Positions 7,403 to 13,784 of a DNA stretch of 13,784 bases are shown here, piece by piece; positions within the stretch are counted from its first letter, which is position 1, and the number at the start of each line of letters is the position of its first letter. The notes below the pieces were generated by a model that saw nothing but the letters and a program-made list of their open reading frames with translations, was not told the DNA's origin and did no database searches. The position numbers and the translations under genes are program-made. Source of the DNA: Syntrophorhabdus sp. PtaB.Bin184 (GTDB lineage Bacteria; Desulfobacterota; Syntrophorhabdia; Syntrophorhabdales; Syntrophorhabdaceae); the NCBI GenBank assembly GCA_002067555.1, contig MVQQ01000195.1, forward strand, positions 1-13,784, read 5' to 3'.

Positions 7403-8137
7403 GATCATGTCCTCCTTGCAAACAAGTGTTCCTTTTCCCTCAACGAGCGATGACTTGACGAGGATGGGGACGTTGTACTTCTGTGCGAGTTCGACGGACC
7501 GGATTTGAAGGACCTTTGCCCCCAGAGATGCCATTTCGAGCATCTCTTCGTAGGATATCTTGTCAAGGCGTCTTGCCTTTTCACAAATGTTCGGGTCTGT
7601 GGTGTAGACGCCGTCCACGTCCGTGTAGATCTCGCACAGGTCGGCCTTGAGGGCCGCCGCAAGGGCGACGGCGGTGGTGTCCGAGCCACCCCTTCCCAGG
7701 GTGGTGATGTTTCCCCCGTCATCGACGCCCTGGAAACCGGGCACGACGATGATGTTGCCTTCCTTGAGCGCGCCCCGGATCCTGGCGTCCTCAATGCTGG
7801 CGATGCGGGCGGTGCCGTAGCTCGAGTCGCTGATGATCCTTATCTGGTCAGCAAGGAGCGACACGGCCTTGTGCCCCATCTCCCTGAGGGTGATCGCGAG
7901 AAGGGCGGATGTGACCTGCTCCCCCGTGGAGATGAGCACATCCACTTCCCTTTCATCGGGGAATTTCGCTATCTCGTGCGCCATGTTGAGAAGTCTGTCG
8001 GTTTCGCCGGACATGGCGGAGACGACTACGATGACGTCCATGCCACGACTCTTGTACTCGACGGCGCGCCTGGCCACATTCTGTATCCTCTGCACATCTC
8101 TGACAGACGTGCCGCCATATTTCTGAACAACGAGCAT
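6905..8137 (-). CDS. lysC: Aspartokinase (monofunctional, alpha chain)
   Basis: Phosphorylates aspartate to 4-aspartyl phosphate, the first step to lysine, threonine, methionine and diaminopimelate. The 410 residues have the family layout: amino-acid kinase domain with the N-terminal KYGGTSV motif (K6), GRGGSDTTAVALAAAL (148-163) and TDVDGVYTTDP (172-182), then two ACT regulatory domains (about 262-405). The ATG start has GGAGG 5 bases upstream in a 41-base gap after tsaE. No lysine riboswitch or other leader structure is seen there. The stop overlaps the TTG start of cimA by 4 bases. The size and the internal start described separately are like the alpha2beta2 Bacillus/Corynebacterium enzymes, usually feedback-inhibited by lysine and/or threonine; which effector applies here is not visible. 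Confidence 0.96.
   Translation of the reverse strand: MLVVQKYGGTSVRDVQRIQNVARRAVEYKSRGMDVIVVVSAMSGETDRLLNMAHEIAKFPDEREVDVLISTGEQVTSALLAITLREMGHKAVSLLADQIRIISDSSYGTARIASIEDARIRGALKEGNIIVVPGFQGVDDGGNITTLGRGGSDTTAVALAAALKADLCEIYTDVDGVYTTDPNICEKARRLDKISYEEMLEMASLGAKVLQIRSVELAQKYNVPILVKSSLVEGKGTLVCKEDMIMMEKVVISGITYNKNEAKITINQVPDKPGIASKIFSALSAANIVVDMIVQNVSHENYNDITFTVVKADGKKAFKITDEIGSEIGAKVAMDEDMAKVSIVGLGMRSHSGVASRMFTLLANEGINIELISTSEIKISCVIESKYGELAVRALHKGFDLDAADITEES
7411..7416 (-). promoter_or_regulatory. Internal Shine-Dalgarno (AGGAGG) in lysC
   Basis: A perfect AGGAGG on the coding strand in the middle of lysC. It lies 8 bases before the M246 ATG, 2 bases before the M244 ATG and 11 before the M247 ATG. 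The 8-base spacing makes M246 the preferred start of a nested beta subunit. It is stronger than the site before most full genes in this operon. Confidence 0.65.
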
Positions 8138-8178
8138 CGTATCCTCCAGGTGTGGAATGAACGTGATAACGTCAGGAA

Positions 8179-8640
8179 CTACGGGTCGTTGCCGCCAGGC
8201 TCAAGACGCATCCCGCCCGGATTTTCCTGCTTGATAATAACAATTTTTCGTTCCATTTCTCCACTAATTTCTATTCGTACCTCCGTCACTCCCGTCCACC
8301 AGCGGGACCTTTCCGCCCACTCGACGGCGACGATGCCACCGGCAAGGAACTCTTCGATGTTGAGGTCGCCAAGGTCCGCCTCCTCAAGGCGATAAAGATC
8401 CACATGACAGAGAGTCATCACGCCCTCGTACACGTTCATGAGCGTAAAGGAGGGACTCACCACGTATTCCCAGTCGGGGACGCCAAGGCCCCGCGCGATG
8501 CCCTTGACGAGCTGGGTCTTTCCCGCTCCGAGGTCGCCGTAGATCGCGTAGACCTCCCCGGGAACGGCCAGGCGGCCGATCTTTTCCCCTATGTCTATTG
8601 TTTCAGAGGGATCTTTCGATATATATTCTGTCCGTGCCAT
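8179..8640 (-). CDS. tsaE: tRNA t6A biosynthesis ATPase TsaE
   Basis: ATPase that works with TsaB and TsaD in forming N6-threonylcarbamoyladenosine at position 37 of ANN-decoding tRNAs. From the chosen start the protein has 153 residues, the usual size. It shows a Walker A GDLGAGKT (35-42), the SPSFTLMNVY segment (62-71), H79-x-D-L-Y-R and VEWAER with E107-W108 (family YjeE). The ATG at 8640 is preferred over an upstream TTG at 8685 because GAGG lies 9 bases before it and the extra 15 residues match nothing typical. It overlaps the end of nnr by 38 bases, which implies coupling. The C-terminal tail (about 140-153) is Gly/Pro-rich and unremarkable. Confidence 0.94.
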   Translation of the reverse strand: MARTEYISKDPSETIDIGEKIGRLAVPGEVYAIYGDLGAGKTQLVKGIARGLGVPDWEYVVSPSFTLMNVYEGVMTLCHVDLYRLEEADLGDLNIEEFLAGGIVAVEWAERSRWWTGVTEVRIEISGEMERKIVIIKQENPGGMRLEPGGNDP

Positions 8641-10177
8641 TGCGGATATCCTCGATCGCGTCGCCCAGTCCCGTAACGAGATCAAGGGCGAGAAGGTCCA
8701 TGTCGGAATGGTTCTCCACCCAGGTGTCGGCCATATACCCGTGGAGATACGCCCCGAAGAGAGTGCTTTCCGTCAGGCTGTAGCCCTGGGAGGCAAGTCC
8801 GCCGATAAAGCCCGTCAGGATATCGCCGCTTCCTCCTTTCGCGAGGGAAGGGTTCCCCGTGGGGTTGAGGAACATCCGGCCTTCGGGTGTGGCGAGAACG
8901 CTCGCGGCACCTTTGAGGAGGACATTCACGCCCCACGCGCGGGCCGAGGTGAGGGCGGCGCCCGTCCTGTCGTCGTTCACCTCCTTCGGGTTCTTCTCGA
9001 TGAGGCGGGCGAGCTCGCCCGGGTGCGGCGTGAGGACGGTTTCCCTTCCCCTCCTGTTCAAAAGCGGTGTGTGTCCCCGGAAGGCGTTGATGCCGTCGGC
9101 GTCTATGACGAAGGGTTTGTCGATTTCCCGGTATATCCTTCGGACCAGTTCCATGACACCTTCGTTCTGAGAAAGGCCGGGGCCCATGATGACCACGTCC
9201 TTGTCTTCCATGAAGGCAGCTATCTCGTCAAAGGAGCCGGGAATGAAGAAGCCCCTGCCGTCGTCCGCGACGGGGTATGTCATGACCTCCGTTGTCTTTG
9301 TTTCCAGTATGGCGTTCAATGTTTCGGGGATGACGAGCGTGACAAGCCCGGCACCGATCTTGAGGGCGGCAAGCGACGCCATGTGCGCCGCCCCCGTTTT
9401 CCCCGGCGACCCGGCGATGACGACGGCATGGCCGAAGCTCCCCTTGTGCGACCAGGGGAGGCGCCTCTTGAGAAAGCCCCGTATCATATCACCGTCGGTT
9501 ATCTCCCCGTCGAAGCCGACTTCGTTCTCGATGAAGGAAGGTATCGATATATCAATGACGGTGAGGGCGCCGCAGTGGTCGGCACCGGGGCTCAAGACCT
9601 GGCCGAGTTTCGGGTAGGCGTAGGTGAAGGTGTGAACCGCGTGGATGGCGCTTCCCAAGGCCCTGCCCGTGGCCCCGTCGATGCCCGAGGGGATGTCGAC
9701 GGCGATGACGGGTTTTTCCGAGGCATTGATCTCGTCGATGACGGTTTTTTCCATTCCGCCCACGGGTTTCGAGAGGCCCGTGCCGAAGATGGCGTCGACA
9801 ATGATGTCCGCTTCTCTGATGCCTGTCTTGACAGGCCTCGGTTTCTCCGCGCATTCGATGACCTTTCCCGAGAGGGATTCAAAGAGACCCATGTTGAGCG
9901 CCGCGTCACCTTTGAGGTCCGACTTCCTGCCGATGAGGTATACGCGCACCTCAAAGCCGTCGATCAGGGCATAGCGCGCGACGACGAACCCATCGCCGCC
10001 GTTGTTGCCGCGGCCGCAGATGACGGCGATGGCCTCGCCGCCGGCGAGATAGCGTTCCTTCATGAGCCGGTACGTGTTCCTTCCGGCGTTCTCCATGAGC
10101 ACCACCGAGGGGATGCCCCAGGTCTTGATGGCATATTCGTCATAGCGTGCCATCCTCTTCGGTGAAAGGACCTTCAT
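8603..10177 (-). CDS. nnr: Bifunctional NAD(P)H-hydrate epimerase / ADP-dependent dehydratase
   Basis: Repairs NAD(P)H damaged by hydration: the N-terminal YjeF_N domain interconverts the S and R hydrates, and the C-terminal ribokinase-like domain dehydrates the S form using ADP. The 524 residues show both parts. The epimerase domain (about 1-215) has GRGNNGGDG (55-63) and VDAIFGTGL (127-135). The dehydratase domain (about 230-515) has KGSFGHAVVIAGSPGKTGAA (245-264), GPGLS (332-336), VIDADGIN (357-364), TPHPGE (383-388) and KGGSGDILTG (447-456) with catalytic D452. The ATG start has an AGGGGG-type site about 8 bases upstream, 18 bases after acpS. This fused form sitting between acpS and tsaE is common in Desulfobacterota-like gene orders. 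No missing residues were noted. Confidence 0.95.
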   Translation of the reverse strand: MKVLSPKRMARYDEYAIKTWGIPSVVLMENAGRNTYRLMKERYLAGGEAIAVICGRGNNGGDGFVVARYALIDGFEVRVYLIGRKSDLKGDAALNMGLFESLSGKVIECAEKPRPVKTGIREADIIVDAIFGTGLSKPVGGMEKTVIDEINASEKPVIAVDIPSGIDGATGRALGSAIHAVHTFTYAYPKLGQVLSPGADHCGALTVIDISIPSFIENEVGFDGEITDGDMIRGFLKRRLPWSHKGSFGHAVVIAGSPGKTGAAHMASLAALKIGAGLVTLVIPETLNAILETKTTEVMTYPVADDGRGFFIPGSFDEIAAFMEDKDVVIMGPGLSQNEGVMELVRRIYREIDKPFVIDADGINAFRGHTPLLNRRGRETVLTPHPGELARLIEKNPKEVNDDRTGAALTSARAWGVNVLLKGAASVLATPEGRMFLNPTGNPSLAKGGSGDILTGFIGGLASQGYSLTESTLFGAYLHGYMADTWVENHSDMDLLALDLVTGLGDAIEDIRNGTDRIYIERSL

Positions 10178-10195
10178 TTGTTGTGCCCCCTTTTC

Positions 10196-10519
10196 TCAGT
10201 CACTCAAGATCACGACGGATACCGCGTAAGACCTCTCGTGGGAGATGCTGACCCCGTCATGGCGCTTGCCCCGGTAGACGATAAAAGGCCTGCCTCCCTC
10301 ACTGAGTACCTCGATGTCCCGCCAGGTGAGCCGCTCGCCGCAGGCCTTCATAAAGGCCTCTTTCGCGGCGAACCTCCCGGCAAGGTATTCCTGCGGCCGC
10401 TTCCTTTCCCGCGCACGGGCGATCTCCGAAGGAGCAAAGACCTTCTCAAGGAATCTCTCTCCGTGCCGTTCGAGTGCGCCGCCAATCCGCGCTATATCAA
10501 CGATATCAATTCCAACCAT
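10196..10519 (-). CDS. acpS: Holo-[acyl-carrier-protein] synthase
   Basis: Transfers 4'-phosphopantetheine from CoA to the conserved serine of acyl carrier protein, switching on fatty acid synthesis. The 107-residue length is slightly below the usual ~120. The key parts are present: GIDIVDIARI with metal ligand D8, RFAAKEAFMKA (49-59) with E54 and K53, and SISHE (91-95) near the end. The protein ends soon after the last strand (V-V-I-L-S-D), without the longer tail of some homologues. The start ATG at 10519 gives the canonical N-terminus; its ribosome binding site is poor (AGAAGAG about 10 bases upstream). A 192-base gap with a large inverted repeat separates it from pdxJ, its usual upstream partner. 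Confidence 0.95.
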   Translation of the reverse strand: MVGIDIVDIARIGGALERHGERFLEKVFAPSEIARARERKRPQEYLAGRFAAKEAFMKACGERLTWRDIEVLSEGGRPFIVYRGKRHDGVSISHERSYAVSVVILSD

Positions 10520-10544
10520 GATCGAAAGTCTCTTCTCTCAGTGC

Positions 10545-10697
10545 GTCCTATATGTCCTATGCCGTCCTATATGTCTTATTGGTCCCATAGGTCCTATTTT
10601 CCTATTTGTCCTATGGGCCGTGGGTTTCGTGACAGGTTTTTATAGGACCAATAGGAGATATAGGACCTATAGGACATCTAAGACCTATGGGACGGAC
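10545..10697. repeat. Opposed arrays of a ~9-bp repeat forming a long imperfect inverted repeat
   Basis: The left array (10545-10616) has about eight degenerate units of the type GTCCTATAK, mostly 9 bases apart. The right array (10641-10697) has about six to seven units of the complement (xxATAGGAC). Aligned as an inverted repeat, 10562-10615 and about 10641-10695 agree over ~54 positions with about ten mismatches and one gap by my count. The loop is ~25 bases. Even an off-consensus unit (GTCTTA) is shared at the matching position of both arms. It fills the gap between pdxJ and acpS. In the operon transcript it would form a very long hairpin; no U tract follows, so it is not a typical intrinsic terminator. 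Confidence 0.85.
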
Positions 10698-10711
10698 AAG
10701 GTGTCCGCGCC

Positions 10712-11440
10712 TTATTTCGCGTCTCCTGTTTTTATCAGTTCTATCATGTCCCTCACCGCCCTGTCGAGGCCGACGAAGACGGCGCGGGCTATTATGCTGT
10801 GGCCGATCGACAGTTCGTCTATCTGGGGGATCATGGCGATCTCCCGCACGTTGTGGTAGTGCAATCCGTGGCCGGCGTTGACGCCGAGTCCCAGCTCTTT
10901 TCCGAGGACCGCCGAGCGGATTACCTTGTCGAGCTCTCTCTTCTTCATTCTCGCGGTGCGCGCATCGGCGTAGGCCCCCGTGTGTATCTCCATCATGTCG
11001 GCGCCGATCGCGGCCGATGCCTTGATCTGTTCCTCCGCGGGGTCGATGAAGAGGGAGACGGCTATGCCCCGCTTCTTCACCGCGGCTATCACCTTCTCGA
11101 TCTTCGCCGCGTGCTTGATCACGTCAAGGCCACCCTCGGTTGTGAGTTCCTGACGCTTTTCGGGAACGAGGGTGATCATATCGGGTTTCGTGGAGGCGGC
11201 TATCTTCGTCATCTCCGGCGTTGCCGCCATTTCGAGATTGAGTCTCGTGCGCACCACGTCGCGAAGGATCCGAAGGTCGCGGTCCTTTATGTGCCTGCGG
11301 TCCTCGCGCAGGTGTATGATGATGCCCGTGGCCCCTGCCATCTCGGCGATACCCGCCGCGAAAACAGGATCGGGATAGTGGATGCCCCGTGCTTCCCGCA
11401 GCGTGGCCACGTGATCTATGTTTACCATGAGTTCAGGCAT
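10712..11440 (-). CDS. pdxJ: Pyridoxine 5'-phosphate synthase
   Basis: Joins 1-deoxy-D-xylulose 5-phosphate with 3-amino-2-oxopropyl phosphate to make pyridoxine 5'-phosphate, the last ring-forming step of the DXP-dependent vitamin B6 pathway. From the chosen start the protein has 242 residues, typical of the family. It shows VNIDHVATLREAR (6-18), HLREDRRHI (43-51), NLEMA with catalytic E70, LVPEKRQELTTEGGLD (91-106), EIHTG (151-155), NAGHGL with H191 and SIGHSIIARA (211-220). I chose the second ATG (11440) because GGAGGA directly abuts the first ATG (11446) but sits 6 bases before the second. It is preceded by cdaR and followed by acpS, a pairing also found in enterobacteria. Confidence 0.95.
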   Translation of the reverse strand: MPELMVNIDHVATLREARGIHYPDPVFAAGIAEMAGATGIIIHLREDRRHIKDRDLRILRDVVRTRLNLEMAATPEMTKIAASTKPDMITLVPEKRQELTTEGGLDVIKHAAKIEKVIAAVKKRGIAVSLFIDPAEEQIKASAAIGADMMEIHTGAYADARTARMKKRELDKVIRSAVLGKELGLGVNAGHGLHYHNVREIAMIPQIDELSIGHSIIARAVFVGLDRAVRDMIELIKTGDAK

Positions 11441-11446
11441 CTTCAT

Positions 11447-11452
11447 TCCTCC
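11447..11452 (-). promoter_or_regulatory. Ribosome binding site deciding the pdxJ start
   Basis: GGAGGA on the coding strand, directly next to the first in-frame ATG (spacing zero) and 6 bases before the second. This supports the shorter protein beginning M-P-E-L. Confidence 0.65.
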
Positions 11453-11546
11453 AGGAACTGTATTTGAACGGCCCCGATCTTCTCATCCGGGGTCTTGAAG
11501 CGCGATTGTCCGGCAACTACCGACCGCGAGGCGCTCCGCGGCGTGT
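11453..11546. other. Intergenic gap between cdaR and pdxJ
   Basis: About 94 bases with no ORF. Two small stems are visible: CCCCG (11472-11476) with CGGGG (11488-11492), and CCGCG (11524-11528) with CGCGG (11537-11541). Neither is followed by a U tract on either strand. This is the position where glmM is often found in related gene orders; no remnant of it is recognisable here. Confidence 0.4.
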
Positions 11547-12218
11547 TCAATCCCAGTGGGTCTCTCTTCCCGGATGTCTCCTCAGGACGATTCGCGCCGA
11601 GTCCGGCCGTATTTTGACATGCGGGAGGTTCTCCGTGTTGAAGCCCGTGTTCACGGTCTCATCGATGTGTCTGAGGTCGCCGTTCGCAGGCAGCGTTTCC
11701 ACTGTCGTTGTGCCTTCGAGGACCTTGCGCGGACCTTCAGCGAAGACCTGCTGCGGGCTTGCGAGGATGATATCGTAGCGGCCGGTCCATTTCTTGTCGA
11801 GGACAGGAATGACCTTCAGCTTTTTCTCGATGATCCTGTCGACGATCACCCTGACGGTTCCCGGCTTGACATCCACGATATCTATGCCCTTGGGGACGGC
11901 CACGTTGGCCTTCGATACCTCGAAGACGGTTTCGCCTTCTTTCGAGCCGTTCAGGCTGATGACGGCCGTCACGTCACGATCCTTGATGTCCTTGAGCATG
12001 GAGACGCGTCCGCTCACCGTAACGAAGACCCTTTCGGGGTCCATCTTCATTATGACCATGTTCCTCGGGAGATGGGACACGGACAGGGGAACGGTTATGT
12101 CCTTCTTTGGTTCCCCTATCTGGAACACCGTGTACCAGAGCATGACGGCGAGGACCAGGGCAAGGAGCTTCAGCTTCCAGTCCTTGATAAGGTATCTTTC
12201 GAAGAGGTTCTTCATCAT
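11547..12218 (-). CDS. cdaR: CdaA regulatory protein CdaR (YbbR-like)
   Basis: Membrane-anchored regulator of the diadenylate cyclase. The 223 residues begin with a basic N-terminus, then one transmembrane helix (about 16-33, K-L-L-A-L-V-L-A-V-M-L-W-Y). The rest is extracytoplasmic and beta-rich, consistent with two YbbR repeats (about 38-115 and 118-212), each with the R-V-x-V-x-V type strand (V-F-V-T-V-S-G and V-R-V-I-V-D). Firmicute homologues often have more repeats, so this is a short form. In characterised systems CdaR binds CdaA and modulates c-di-AMP production. Two adjacent ATGs occur; the first is used because an AGGGA stands about 11 bases before it. It starts 19 bases after the cdaA stop. 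Confidence 0.9.
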   Translation of the reverse strand: MMKNLFERYLIKDWKLKLLALVLAVMLWYTVFQIGEPKKDITVPLSVSHLPRNMVIMKMDPERVFVTVSGRVSMLKDIKDRDVTAVISLNGSKEGETVFEVSKANVAVPKGIDIVDVKPGTVRVIVDRIIEKKLKVIPVLDKKWTGRYDIILASPQQVFAEGPRKVLEGTTTVETLPANGDLRHIDETVNTGFNTENLPHVKIRPDSARIVLRRHPGRETHWD

Positions 12219-12237
12219 GGCCGTTTCGGTCCCTTTT

Positions 12238-12978
12238 TCAGCTCAAGACCTCCTTGAGGACACGCCTGAGCTCGTCGGTGCTGATATTCCCGTGGATCTG
12301 TCCCTGCTGTGCGTAGGAGACAACGCCTCTCTCCTCGGAGACGACGATGGAGACGGCATCGGTGACCTCGGTGATGCCGATCGCCGCCCGGTGGCGGGTG
12401 CCCAGCGTCTTGTCGATCTCGTCCGCCGTCGTCAGGGGCAGCACACACCCTGCCGAGACGATCCTTCCTTCCCGGATTATCAGGGCCCCGTCGTGGAGTG
12501 GCGACGCGAACTGAAAGATGCTGACAACGAGCTCGGCGTTCACTTCGGCATCGAAGCGTACCCCCGCTTCCATGAACTCCTCGAGCCCGACCTCCCTTTC
12601 GATGACGATGAGGGCGCCCATGGTGCGCTTTTTCATGACGAGGCAGGCGTTCATGAGTTCGTCGAGAAAGAGCGTTTCCTTGACGTAGCTGATCTTCCGG
12701 AAGAAGGGGCTCCTCCCGAGGGCGAGAAGAAGCCTCCTCAGGTCATCCTGGAATATGACGATGACGACAAACACTATGGAGCCTATGAAGCTGTTGAATA
12801 TCCAGCTCAAGGTGAAGAGCTCCAGTCTCTTTGCGATGGCGAAGGCGAACATGACTATGACGAGGCCGAGAAGAAGCTGTATTGCCCGCGTTCCTTTTAT
12901 GACGACGAAGATGCGGTAGATGATGAAGGCGACGACGATGATATCGAGGATGTCCTGCCATCTGACGTTGGGTATCAT
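12238..12978 (-). CDS. cdaA: Membrane diadenylate cyclase CdaA
   Basis: Makes cyclic di-AMP from two ATP; the messenger usually controls potassium and osmolyte transport and cell-wall homeostasis. The 246 residues have three N-terminal membrane helices (about 9-27, 32-50 and 60-77), then a linker and a DAC (DisA_N) domain with the catalytic D163-G-A and R195-H-R-A motifs and E214/E215-E. All core residues are intact. The family usually has ~270 residues, so the C-terminus is short. The ATG start overlaps the folP TGA by 4 bases (ATGA), and cdaR follows after 19 bases, the standard pair. c-di-AMP synthesis is well known in Firmicutes, Actinobacteria and some Desulfobacterota. Confidence 0.95.
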   Translation of the reverse strand: MIPNVRWQDILDIIVVAFIIYRIFVVIKGTRAIQLLLGLVIVMFAFAIAKRLELFTLSWIFNSFIGSIVFVVIVIFQDDLRRLLLALGRSPFFRKISYVKETLFLDELMNACLVMKKRTMGALIVIEREVGLEEFMEAGVRFDAEVNAELVVSIFQFASPLHDGALIIREGRIVSAGCVLPLTTADEIDKTLGTRHRAAIGITEVTDAVSIVVSEERGVVSYAQQGQIHGNISTDELRRVLKEVLS

Positions 12979-13784
12979 GCTTCCATTACCGCCTTCACGA
13001 TCTTGAGAACCTTGCTTGCGCGCCTCACGTCATGGACCCTCAGCACATCCGCCCCGTTCATGATCGCGACGGCAAGGCTCGCCAGGGTTCCCTCCACCCG
13101 TTCTTCAAGGGGCATGTCCGTGAGTTTTCCTATGAAGGACTTCATCGAGGTCCCGATGAGGACGGGTCTGCCCAATCCCTTGAAGACTGCGAGCATCTTG
13201 AGGATGCGCAGATTGTCCTCCACCCGTTTCCCGAAACCGATGCCCGGATCGACAATGATCTTTTCCCTGTCAACACCGCTTCGCACCGCGTATTCGACGC
13301 GTTCGCGGAGGAATCCCGTGATCTCGCCGATAACATCGTCGTATCGGGGGTTTTCCTGCATGTTTCGTGGTGTGCCCTTGATATGCATGATGACCGCGTG
13401 GGCGTCATGCTCGGCGATGACCCCGGCCATGGCGTCGTCGTAGGTGAGACCGCTGATGTCGTTTATCATGTCGGCCCCCGCCTTGAGGGCTTCCCGGGCC
13501 ACGTTCGCCTTGTACGTGTCCACGGATATGAACGCGCCGGGCATGTCGTGAAGCCTCTCTATAACAGGTATTACCCGATGGAGCTCTTCTTTTTCGGCTA
13601 CAGGTTCTGAAAAGGGCCGCGTCGATTCCCCGCCCACGTCGATGATCCCGGCACCTTCATCAATCATCAGCCGGGCGTGGTCAAGGGCCTCCTCCACGCT
13701 CCGGTATCTCCCCCCGTCGGAAAAGGAGTCGGGGGTGACGTTGAGGATCCCCATGATGACGGGGGTTGTTTTATGCCGGAGCGC
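12975..13784 (-). CDS. folP: Dihydropteroate synthase (5' end outside window)
   Basis: Condenses dihydropterin pyrophosphate with p-aminobenzoate in folate synthesis; the target of sulfonamides. The frame is open to the window edge. Before the first visible ATG (13754) it reads A-L-R-H-K-T-T-P-V-I, a typical lead-in to M-G-I-L-N-V-T-P-D-S-F, so the true start lies beyond 13784. Numbering from that Met: D39-VGGESTRP, D79, N98-D99, MHIKGTP (H124), D169-PGIGFGK, GTSMKSFIG (201-209) and RVHDV with H241. The usual S-R-K-S motif here reads S-M-K-S (Arg to Met at 204), while the pterin-binding Lys205 is kept. It overlaps cdaA by 4 bases, the common folP-cdaA arrangement. The upstream gene is not in view. 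Confidence 0.95.
   Translation of the reverse strand, partial: ALRHKTTPVIMGILNVTPDSFSDGGRYRSVEEALDHARLMIDEGAGIIDVGGESTRPFSEPVAEKEELHRVIPVIERLHDMPGAFISVDTYKANVAREALKAGADMINDISGLTYDDAMAGVIAEHDAHAVIMHIKGTPRNMQENPRYDDVIGEITGFLRERVEYAVRSGVDREKIIVDPGIGFGKRVEDNLRILKMLAVFKGLGRPVLIGTSMKSFIGKLTDMPLEERVEGTLASLAVAIMNGADVLRVHDVRRASKVLKIVKAVMEA

Noticed and set aside
8138..8178. Lysine riboswitch before lysC
   Set aside because: The gap is only 41 bases, too short for the L box, and no such structure is visible.
8641..8685. Upstream TTG start for tsaE
   Set aside because: Adds 15 residues not typical of the family and lacks the well-placed GAGG found before the ATG at 8640.
8591..10165. Plus-strand 524-codon open frame opposite nnr
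   Set aside because: It mirrors nnr, which has every family motif; GC-rich codon use opens long antisense frames, and the translation shows no family features.
10545..10697. CRISPR array
   Set aside because: Units are only ~9 bases, degenerate, without spacers and in two orientations; no cas genes.
11472..11492. Intrinsic terminator between cdaR and pdxJ
   Set aside because: Five-base stem and no U tract on either strand.
11794..13443. Plus-strand 549-codon open frame opposite cdaR, cdaA and folP
   Set aside because: It spans three well-supported genes in antisense and its product is low-complexity (acidic Asp/Glu runs); a shadow frame.

Overview
This is a GC-rich (roughly 60 % by eye), gene-dense bacterial chromosome segment. 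The minus-strand gene order folP-cdaA-cdaR-pdxJ-acpS-nnr-tsaE-lysC-cimA matches the housekeeping clusters of anaerobic Desulfobacterota (former Deltaproteobacteria). Using citramalate synthase for isoleucine, together with degenerate intergenic tandem repeats, fits the same group. The exact lineage cannot be read from the window. It contains no phage, insertion sequence, CRISPR or tRNA.

Plus strand, 1-3236: the C-terminal part of an FtsX/MacB-type ABC permease, cut by the window start. It is followed by a 184-bp gap holding a 7-bp tandem repeat array bracketed by an 11-bp direct repeat, and a G-rich leader. Then comes an 817-residue protein that I do not recognise. It faces the minus-strand cluster across a short convergent gap (3237-3322).

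Minus strand, 13784 down to 4873: an operon-like run. folP (5' end outside the window) overlaps cdaA by 4 bases. cdaR, pdxJ, acpS, nnr, tsaE, lysC, cimA and a stand-alone LeuA-type regulatory domain follow. The genes cover folate synthesis (folP), c-di-AMP synthesis and its membrane regulator (cdaA/cdaR), pyridoxal phosphate (pdxJ), carrier-protein activation (acpS), NAD(P)H repair (nnr), tRNA t6A (tsaE), and the aspartate-family and isoleucine entry steps (lysC, cimA). glmM, which often follows cdaR, is absent at that position. The run ends with a hybrid histidine kinase gene (4819-3323), 53 bases downstream and possibly separately transcribed.

Most noteworthy: (i) a separate 155-residue copy of the LeuA/CimA allosteric domain, coupled by a 4-base overlap to a full-length cimA that already has its own such domain; (ii) an internal Shine-Dalgarno and start in lysC predicting a Bacillus-type beta subunit; (iii) two opposed arrays of a ~9-bp repeat between pdxJ and acpS that form an imperfect inverted repeat with ~54-nt arms; (iv) the 7-bp array with flanking direct repeats; (v) the unrecognised 817-residue protein; (vi) a hexanucleotide repeat inside the kinase's HisKA coding region.
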